Assembly: GCA_900469625.1 (NCBI GenBank)
Contig: UBXV01000020.1
Span: forward strand, 1-55,772
Reading direction: 5' to 3'
Source: Hyphomicrobiales bacterium
GTDB taxonomy: Bacteria > Pseudomonadota > Alphaproteobacteria > Rhizobiales > Rhizobiaceae
DNA: 55,772 nucleotides
Part shown: piece by piece, positions 27,273 through 34,700 of the stretch
Layout: each line of letters starts with the position of its first letter
How positions within the stretch are numbered: the first letter of the stretch is position 1
Translations under genes and position numbers: made by a program
Notes under the pieces: generated by a model
The model's input: only the letters and a program-made list of their open reading frames with translations
What the model was told of the DNA's origin: nothing
Database searches by the model: none

Positions 27273-28571
27273 CTAGAACAGGATCTCGCCGGTCGACAGC
27301 TTTCGCAGCGCGACGGCGATGTTGGCGACGAGTGCCTCCTTGTTCGGTCCGTGGTCGGGGTAGCGGGTCATGTTGTCGCCGTTGTGCATGAAGACGTATC
27401 CGCCGCGTCCCGTCGCCGTTGGATATTGCCAGAGCCAGTCGGCCGGTTTCGGATCGCTTTGCGGCCCGACATCGGTCAGCCAGATCGCGCCGGGCGGCGG
27501 ATCGGTCCAGCCGCGCGCGTATTGACCGAAAATCCCCTGCCAGCCATCGAAGCCGTCGCCGAGGTCAGCGAAGATGCCGAAGCGGTCGTTGCGCACCCGG
27601 ACCTTGATGTTGCTGAACGGCCGCGGCGAAACCGCGTGGAATGGCGCCATGAAGGGCAACCAGGGTTGGCATGGTTCGGCGCAGATGATCAGGTTTCCGC
27701 CACGCTCGAGAAAACCGATGAGATCGCCTGCCCGGCTCTTCAGGAAGAACTCGTCATGGCTGCTCGGGATGTAGAGCGTGTCGGTCCCATCCAACAGTTC
27801 CGGGCCGAGCGCGCCGAGTGGAGCAAACGACGGCTCGAAACCGGCCCGTTTCAGGCTCGGCTCGATCCAATCCGGGTGCCACTCGGACGGCACATGCGAG
27901 CATTGCAGGTAGGTGAAGCGGTTTCTCGGTGCTCGTTCTATCCCGAGTTCGCGGTTGAGCCACGGGTAGAAGGACTGCAGGAAGCGCGTCGTTGCCGGCA
28001 TGAAGCGCTGGCCGTTGTGCGAGTGCGGGTCGAGCGTTGCCAGCAGCAGCCGTCCGCCACCTGGCAGCGACGGAAAGTCGAGGAACAGGCTGCCGCCGCC
28101 ACCGTCGATTTCAAGGATCGAGCGCGCGCCCTCGGGCACGTTGTAGGAGCCGCCCCAATGCCAGCTCATATGCGACAGCGGCAGGCTTTCGGTGATCGGG
28201 TGGTGCGGTTCGGTGAGGCTGACTTCGAGCCTTTCGCCCTTGGTCCACCACAGCCAGTCGCGGCAATTGCCGGGCGTCCATTCCAGCCCCTTGACGTCGA
28301 GCCAGCTCGCATGGCCCTGCAGAAAGACGACGAGAAAGCCGCCACCATGACGATAGGCGTTCAGTTGCTCGGCATAGGCACGCGGTGCCCCGGCGTCCAT
28401 CGCATCCGGCATCACCACCGCCGCATAGGCCGACAGGTCCACCGTGGGCAGATCATGGATGTAGATCAGATCATCGAGATGATGACGGAAATCCTGGAAG
28501 CTGCGCAGCTGCCAGCTGTTGCCCCAGTGGATGTAGGCGATGCCCTTGCTACGTCCCGCGTTCTCAGCCAT
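27273..28571 (-). CDS. Uncharacterised protein, GATase/ThuA-like fold suspected, in siderophore locus
   Basis: The 432-residue protein starts at ATG 28571 (MAENAGRSKG), overlapping the ATPase stop by 8 bp and preceded by GGAG at 9 bases; an in-frame ATG at 28589 is possible. It begins with a beta-strand and then LSAYAAVVMPDAMDAG, GGGFLVVFLQGH and later LIGFLERGGNLIICAEP, two places that look like the strand-turn parts of class I glutamine-amidotransferase-like or ThuA-like flavodoxin folds. No catalytic Cys-His-Glu triad can be pointed to. No signal peptide, so cytosolic. The product may process the imported chelate, but that is inference from position only. Confidence 0.75.
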   Translation of the reverse strand: MAENAGRSKGIAYIHWGNSWQLRSFQDFRHHLDDLIYIHDLPTVDLSAYAAVVMPDAMDAGAPRAYAEQLNAYRHGGGFLVVFLQGHASWLDVKGLEWTPGNCRDWLWWTKGERLEVSLTEPHHPITESLPLSHMSWHWGGSYNVPEGARSILEIDGGGGSLFLDFPSLPGGGRLLLATLDPHSHNGQRFMPATTRFLQSFYPWLNRELGIERAPRNRFTYLQCSHVPSEWHPDWIEPSLKRAGFEPSFAPLGALGPELLDGTDTLYIPSSHDEFFLKSRAGDLIGFLERGGNLIICAEPCQPWLPFMAPFHAVSPRPFSNIKVRVRNDRFGIFADLGDGFDGWQGIFGQYARGWTDPPPGAIWLTDVGPQSDPKPADWLWQYPTATGRGGYVFMHNGDNMTRYPDHGPNKEALVANIAVALRKLSTGEILF

Positions 28572-29343
28572 CGATGCTGGCTCCGTCATGGCGGAATACC
28601 GGCGCGTAGGTGTGTTTTGAAAGCCCGTTGAAATCGGCCCGCGCGATCGGCAGGTCATAGAGCGCCGTCAGGTTCTCGGCGCTCAACGCTTGCGCAGTCG
28701 GGCCAGAGACATAGCTGTTGCCGCTGGTCATCAAGAGCACGTCGCTGGCGATCTCGACCGCATGCTGCGGCATGTGGGTGGAAAAGACGATCGTCATGTC
28801 ATGTGCCTCCCTCAAATGTTCGAGCAGGCCAAGGACCTTGTCCTGGTTCTTGTAGTCGAGTGCTGCGCAGGGTTCGTCGAGCACCAGAAGTTCGCACTCC
28901 GACGCCAGCGCCTGGGCGATCATTACCAATTGGCGCTGCCCGCCGCTCAGGGAATTGAATGTCTGCGGCTCGAAATGTTCGATGCCGAGCATATGGAAAT
29001 AGTGCCGGACGATCGCGTAATCCTTTTTGCCGGGCGCCCCGAACAGGCCGAGATGGCGAGCCCGTCCCATCAGCGCGATATCGAGCGCGGAGTAGGCGAA
29101 CGGCACCTCGAACAGTTGCGGCACGAACCCGACCTGCCCGGCGATCGAAAGATGCCCGGACCGCGGCTTGATCAGTCCGATCAGGGTGTTGATCAGCGTG
29201 GTCTTGCCGACGCCGTTGGCGCCGAGAACGGCCAGCGTCCGCCCGCGCGTCAGGCTGAGGCTGTAGTTTCTCAGGATGGTCTTGCCGCCGCGTTCGACGG
29301 TCAGATCGCTTGCCTCAATCACTGGACCAGCCTCCCTTGGCAT
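28564..29343 (-). CDS. Iron-siderophore ABC transporter ATPase (FecE/FhuC-like)
   Basis: The 259-residue ATPase has Walker A GANGVGKTT (about residues 35-43), Q-loop VGFVPQ, signature LSGGQRQ, Walker B LLVLDEPCAALD and H-loop STH. It powers the FecCD-type permease encoded just upstream, whose 3' end overlaps this gene by 29 bp. Predicted to act on the cytosolic face of the inner membrane in ferric-siderophore import. Confidence 0.93.
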   Translation of the reverse strand: MPREAGPVIEASDLTVERGGKTILRNYSLSLTRGRTLAVLGANGVGKTTLINTLIGLIKPRSGHLSIAGQVGFVPQLFEVPFAYSALDIALMGRARHLGLFGAPGKKDYAIVRHYFHMLGIEHFEPQTFNSLSGGQRQLVMIAQALASECELLVLDEPCAALDYKNQDKVLGLLEHLREAHDMTIVFSTHMPQHAVEIASDVLLMTSGNSYVSGPTAQALSAENLTALYDLPIARADFNGLSKHTYAPVFRHDGASIDG

Positions 29344-30385
29344 GCAGGCGGCGCAGGATCACCGCGAAAACCGGCACGCCGATCAAGGCCGTGATGATGC
29401 CGAGCGGGATTTCAGCCGTGGTCAGCGTGCGCGCGAGATTGTCGACCAGCAGCAGATAGATCGCGCCGAGCACGCCGGAGACCGGCAGAAGCTTCTGGTG
29501 ATCGGCGCCGACCAGCGCGCGGGCAACATGGGGAATGACAAGGCCGACCCAGCCGATGATGCCGGAGGTCGCGACCACGCCCGCCGATATCAGCGCCGAG
29601 GCGATGAGGATGATCCATTGCACGAGAACGACCTTCGTTCCGAGCGCCCGGGCCTTCTCCTCGCCCAGCGACATGATGTTGATCTGGAAGCGCAGGAGGT
29701 AGATCGCGACGGCGGACGGAACGACGGCGGCGGCGACCAGCAGCACGTCGAGATAGTTGCTCGAGGCGATGCTGCCCATCAGCCAGTATGTGATCGCCGG
29801 CAGCTTCTGGAAGGGATCCGCAAGCAGCTTGGCAATGGAAATCGCCGCCGAAAAGAAGGCGGATATGACCACGCCGGCCAGGACCAGCGTCAGCATGCTC
29901 GTGCGTCCACGAACGGTGGCCAGCAGCTTCACCAGAAAGACGCTGCCGACACCGAAGAGAAAAGCGAGCCCGAGCAGCAGATAGCCCTGCAGGCCGATGA
30001 GGATCGCCAGCGTGCCGCCGAAGCCGGCACCCGAGGTGACGCCGATGATGCCGGGATCGACCAGCGGATTGCGGAACAACCCTTGCAGCGCAGCACCCGA
30101 AACGGCAAGCCCGAAACCGACGATGACGGCGGCCAGAATTCGCGGCAGCCGAACCTGCTCGACGACGACCTCCTGAACCGGATCCCAATAGGGCGTGACC
30201 AGCGGATGGATGTTGTCGATCAGGATGTAGGCGACATCTCGAACCGACAGGTCGTAGCGCCCGATGGTAATCGAATAGAGAATGACCGCGACCAGCAGCG
30301 CGATCAGGACCGGGAGGACGGAAACCGATGCCAGTTTCCGACCGACCCAGCCTGTGGCCTGCGCCTTAGTCGAAGAGTTCGGCAT
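29315..30385 (-). CDS. FecCD-type iron-siderophore ABC permease
   Basis: The 356-residue protein has about ten membrane helices and the FecCD/BtuC signature: VRLPRILAAVIVGFGLAVSGAALQGLFRNPL near residue 85 and GIIGWVGLVIPHVARALVG near residue 275. The ATG at 30385 (MPNSSTKAQ) is chosen over an upstream one because it gives the family's length and overlaps the binding-protein gene by only 20 bp. Only one permease gene is present, so it should act as a homodimer. Confidence 0.93.
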   Translation of the reverse strand: MPNSSTKAQATGWVGRKLASVSVLPVLIALLVAVILYSITIGRYDLSVRDVAYILIDNIHPLVTPYWDPVQEVVVEQVRLPRILAAVIVGFGLAVSGAALQGLFRNPLVDPGIIGVTSGAGFGGTLAILIGLQGYLLLGLAFLFGVGSVFLVKLLATVRGRTSMLTLVLAGVVISAFFSAAISIAKLLADPFQKLPAITYWLMGSIASSNYLDVLLVAAAVVPSAVAIYLLRFQINIMSLGEEKARALGTKVVLVQWIILIASALISAGVVATSGIIGWVGLVIPHVARALVGADHQKLLPVSGVLGAIYLLLVDNLARTLTTAEIPLGIITALIGVPVFAVILRRLHAKGGWSSD

Positions 30386-31427
30386 ATTTGTTCGCCGGCG
30401 CGTTGCGCTCGGATTCGAGGATCGACTGCACCTGTTCGCCCGAAAGTGCGGCACCGTAGATCAGCTTGTAGGTCTCGCCGATCTGCGCCTTGAACGCGGG
30501 CGCGAAATCGGCGCCGTGCGCGACTGCCGCCAGCCATTCCGACGTCAGGAAAATTTCCGGCGCGTCGGGCGTGCGGGCAAAGACCGGCTGCTTGTAGACG
30601 CGCTTGTCCTTGACGGCCTTCAGGCTCGCCAGAACCGGATTGTCGAAGAAATCCTTCGGGTTGAGGTCGTCGGCATAGGCCGGGATGATGATGATGTCGG
30701 GGTTCCAGACGAGCAGCTGCTCGAAATCGACCGTGCGCCACCATTCGCCGGTGCCGTCGGCGGCCGGATTGGTGACGCCGCTCAGCGACAGGTCCTGCGA
30801 GCCGTTGGCGATCACCTGGATCTGGTCGGCCACCTTGTCGATGTGCAGTACGGTCGGAAGCTTGGCCTTGTCCAGCTTTGCGACCTTGGCGTCTAGTTCC
30901 TTCAGCCGGTCGGACTGCGCCTTGAGGATTGCCTGGGCGCGGTCGTTGCGGCCGGTCATGTAGCCGGTCAGCGTGACGTAATCGAGCCGGTCCTGCTCCG
31001 AGCAGCACTGCCAGCCGACGACGGTAAGCCCGACGCGCTCCAACGGCTCGATCAGCTTTTCGTCATGGGTCCACTGGATCACCGCGTCCGGCTTCTGCGC
31101 GAGGATCGCCTCGACATTCGGCACGAAGCCGTCCTGGGCGGCACTGGCATTGATTTTTGCCATCTCCGGCAGCATGTCGGCATAGATGCCCTTGGTGAAG
31201 TAACGCACCAGGCTATCCTTGTTCATGCCGGCGATATTGTCCGCCTTGCCATCGACGGCACGATAGATGATCGGCGCGGAGCGGACGATGGTGACGACCC
31301 GTTCCGGCGGCTTGGCAAACGTGATCGTCTTACCGCGGTGATCGACAAACGAACTGTCGGCATGCGCTGCCACCGGCAACAGCAACGACAATACCAGTGC
31401 GGAGAAGGCCTTGAGACGGCTGGACAT
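30366..31427 (-). CDS. Periplasmic iron-siderophore binding protein
   Basis: The 353-residue protein has a Sec signal peptide (residues 1-23, cut after AAHA), then the class III binding-protein fold typical of TroA/FecB-like proteins (RVVTIVRSAPI; NVEAILAQKPDAVIQW; WNPDIIIIPAY). It delivers the ferric chelate to the FecCD permease encoded downstream. The ATG at 31427 has AAGGGAG upstream. It is the first gene of an apparent 11-kb minus-strand siderophore locus, and a TGA-N9-TCA box lies 71-85 bp upstream. Confidence 0.92.
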   Translation of the reverse strand: MSSRLKAFSALVLSLLLPVAAHADSSFVDHRGKTITFAKPPERVVTIVRSAPIIYRAVDGKADNIAGMNKDSLVRYFTKGIYADMLPEMAKINASAAQDGFVPNVEAILAQKPDAVIQWTHDEKLIEPLERVGLTVVGWQCCSEQDRLDYVTLTGYMTGRNDRAQAILKAQSDRLKELDAKVAKLDKAKLPTVLHIDKVADQIQVIANGSQDLSLSGVTNPAADGTGEWWRTVDFEQLLVWNPDIIIIPAYADDLNPKDFFDNPVLASLKAVKDKRVYKQPVFARTPDAPEIFLTSEWLAAVAHGADFAPAFKAQIGETYKLIYGAALSGEQVQSILESERNAPANKYAELFD

Positions 31428-31497
31428 GGGTCACTCCCTTGACGGACACGCCGGCGCGCGGGTGATCCCAGCGCCGACGACCCTGTGGCAAATTTCA

Positions 31498-31512
31498 TGA
31501 GTCTGCTAGTCA
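31498..31512 (-). promoter_or_regulatory. Candidate RirA iron-responsive operator (TGA-N9-TCA)
   Basis: On the minus strand the sequence reads TGACTAGCAGACTCA, matching the TGA-N9-TCA core reported for the rhizobial iron regulator RirA. It overlaps a TTGACT that could be the -35 of the siderophore operon promoter. The core is short and could occur by chance; its position is the support. The 280-bp spacer around it (31428-31707) otherwise holds only the terminator at 31638. Confidence 0.4.
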
Positions 31513-31637
31513 AGTTAAAGCGCTCTGTCCAGTACAAATTGAGGGTAAGAAGTCGTCATTCGACAGGCCCTGCACGCGCTGAGCGCAGGCGGATCCAGGC
31601 GGTCAATGCGCGATTGAGCCGACAGGGCCCATCACGC

Positions 31638-31670
31638 AAACAGCCGCTGTCGGAACGACAGCGGCTGTTT
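31638..31670. terminator. Strong hairpin terminator of the cadherin-repeat autotransporter gene
   Basis: AAACAGCCGCTGTC (31638-31651) pairs with GACAGCGGCTGTTT (31657-31670): a perfect 14-bp stem with a 5-base loop. It lies 38 bp beyond the stop codon at 31708, and A/T-rich ends on both sides permit termination in either direction. Confidence 0.85.
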
Positions 31671-31707
31671 TAATTCGGCGGATCGCCAGCAAAGGAATTG
31701 GGGCGCT

Positions 31708-34700
31708 CTAGAAGCGGCCACCGACCCCGACGCGGGCACCGACATAGGCTTCGCCATCGCCTTCGACGGTGGCGCGCAGGTTCGCGTCGATGACCCAGGC
31801 CTCGCTTGCCTGGAGCGAGACGCCCGCCTGCACCGAGCCGAAGACGCCGCTACCGTCGAGACCCGAGTAACCGGCCGAGGCACCCACCCGTGGCTTGAGG
31901 GTCAAATCGTTCTCCAGCGTAAACTGCCGCTCGATCTCCGCCCCGAGGCTCACCCGGAACTGTTCAAGGGCAAAGCCCTCGAGCCCGATCTCGCCACCGG
32001 CATCGTTGTGGACGCCATAGTCGTCGACATCCTCGTTGAGATAGACGGCGCGCAGTTTCGGCGTGACGATCGTATCCTCATCCAGAACCCATTGGCCTGT
32101 TATCGAGCTGTCCCACAGCCAGCGGCTGCTGTCGAAGGAGCCGTCGAAGAAGGCCGTGTCGATATCGTTGCTGGAACCGCCGTAGAGCAGGCTGGTGTTG
32201 AAGAAGATGCCCTGCATGAGTTCGAGCGATGTATAGGGTCCGGCAAGCCAACCGGTGCCACGGATCTCCGCGTCGTCCTTGGTCGGATCGGTCATGTGAT
32301 CGATATGGAACGAGAAGCCGATCAGCGCCTTTTCGTTGAGCAGATAGTCGATACCCGCCGAAAACAGGCCGAAACCGCCCCAGCGATCGTCGTTCTGTTT
32401 CCGGTTGTGCAACATCATCGTGGCATCGAGCCAGACGTTGAGCGGCGAGATTTCGCCGTCGATGCCATCCGCCGCGTTCCTCGCCGCCTCTAGCTGCGCC
32501 AGGCTGGTGGCGAAGCTCATGCCGACCCCGTCCGTCGAAGGCGACAGGCGCATGGTCACCGGATCGGTTGTCGTCAGCATGCGACGCCTCTCCAGCAGAC
32601 CCGGCACCTGGATGCTGGACGCCAGCAGATTCTGCCGGGCCTGAACGAAGCCGCGCACGAGGTTATCGATTTCGCCGACGACGGCATTCGCGTCGAAGTT
32701 CAGATTATAGGTGATCACCCCGACATTGGAGGTCCCGGCGGCGGCCGTCAGCTGATAGCCGATCCTGACCTGGCCCGAGAAAGCCGGGTCCGGCGTAAAC
32801 TTGAGATAGTAGCCGACCGGCGCGAATGCGCCGACCTGCGCCAACTCCCCCTCGATGATCTCCGCCTTGCCGGCGTTGGCGGGCGTCACGGTCAGGACCT
32901 GGGCGTCGCTGAAGGGGCCGCCCGTTGCTCCGCCGTTCAGATAGACATTCGGCGGCGACGATCCGGCGGGAACGTTGACGGTCTGGTCGGGAGCACTGAC
33001 CTCACGCGCAGTAACCTGAAGCGTATAGGCGGCGCTCGCCGAACTGCCGGCAGCATCGGTGACGGAAATCGTGAAGCTATAGTCCTTGACCTCGGCATCT
33101 TCGCTCAGCGGCCCGGTCAGTTCACCGGTCGAGACGTTCAGCACCATGCCATCGGGCAGCGTACCGGCGCTGATGGCATAGAGCAGAGCACCATTGCCCC
33201 CGGAGGCCGATATCGCCTGGGCATATTTTTCGCCGGCCATGGCCGACGGAAGTGCGCCGGCTGCCGGCGTGAATGCGAATGAGGCGGCAGGTGCAGCGCG
33301 GGTGACGGTCACAGTGTAGGTGTTCACCGAACCATCCTCGGCCGTCACCACCGTGTTCACCGTGTTTGAACCGACTGCGAGCGAAATCGGGCCCGAAGCC
33401 GCGCCCGACGCGACCCCAACCCCGTTGACCGTAACCGTCGCCGCCGCATCGTTGACGACAGGCGTCAGCGTCAACGACGTCGTCGCATTGGAAACGGCAG
33501 CGGTGTAGGACGTCACACTCGCCGAAAAGGCCGGAGACAGCGTGGCGCCGCTGGCAGAAAGGCCCGCGAGCGTGGCATCCGTCGAGGCAGCCATCGCACG
33601 GGTGACGACGACCGTATAGCTCGTCTGTGTCGTGCCATCCTCAGCCGTGACGAGCATCGTCACGGTGTTGGCACCAATCGACAACGGGATTACTCCCGAA
33701 GCGGCACCCGAAGCGACGGCCACGCCATTGACCGTCACGGTCGCCGTTGCGTCGCTCACCAGCGGCGTCACCGTCAGCGACGTCGTCGCATTGGTCACGG
33801 ACGCGGTATAGGACGTCGTGCCGGATGCAAACGACGGCGACAGTGTACCGCTGCTCAAAGCCAAGCCAGCGAGTTCCGAATTGGTCGAGGCCGCACGGGT
33901 GACCGTCAGCGTATAGCTCGTCTGCGTCGTGCCGTCCTCAGCCGTCACCACCGTGGAGATGACATTGTTGCCGACCGCAAGCGCAACGGAGGCCGAGGCC
34001 GCGCCCGACGCCACGGTCACACCGTTGACGGTGATCGTGGCCGTCGGATCGCCTGCGGTCGGCGTCAGTGTCAATGTGGTCGTCCCATTGGGGACCGATG
34101 AGGTGTAGGCCGTCGTGCCCGTCGCAAACGCTGGAGATAGCGTGCCGCTGCTGAGCGACAGGCCGGACAGGTCTGCGTTCGTCGACGGCGCGCGCGTGAC
34201 GGTGACAATATAGGTGGTCGTCGTGCCGTCCTCGGCCGTCACCACCGTCGTCAGGGCGTTCGGCCCGACCGCAAGCGTGATCGGCCCGGAGGCTGCACCC
34301 GACGGGACCGTCGCGCCATTGACCGTGATCGCTGCGGTCGCATCGCTGACATCAGGCGTAATCGTCAGCGATGTCGTCGTATTGGGAACGGAAGCCGTGT
34401 AGCTGGTGGTCCCGGTCGCAAATGCCGGGGACAATGTGCCGGCACTCAGGGATAGACCGGACAGGTCGGAATTCGACGATGCGGCGCGGGTAACGGTCAC
34501 CGTGTAAGTGCTCGTCGTTGTCCCATCTTCGGCCGTGACGATCGTCGTTATGACGTTGGCGCCAACGGCAAGCGCGATCGTGCCGGAGGCCGAACCGGGA
34601 GCGACGGTTGCGCCATTGACCGTCATCGTCGCGGTCGCCTCGCTTGCCCCCGGCGTCACCGTTAGCGATGTCGTCGTATTGGGAACCGCGGCCGTGTAGG

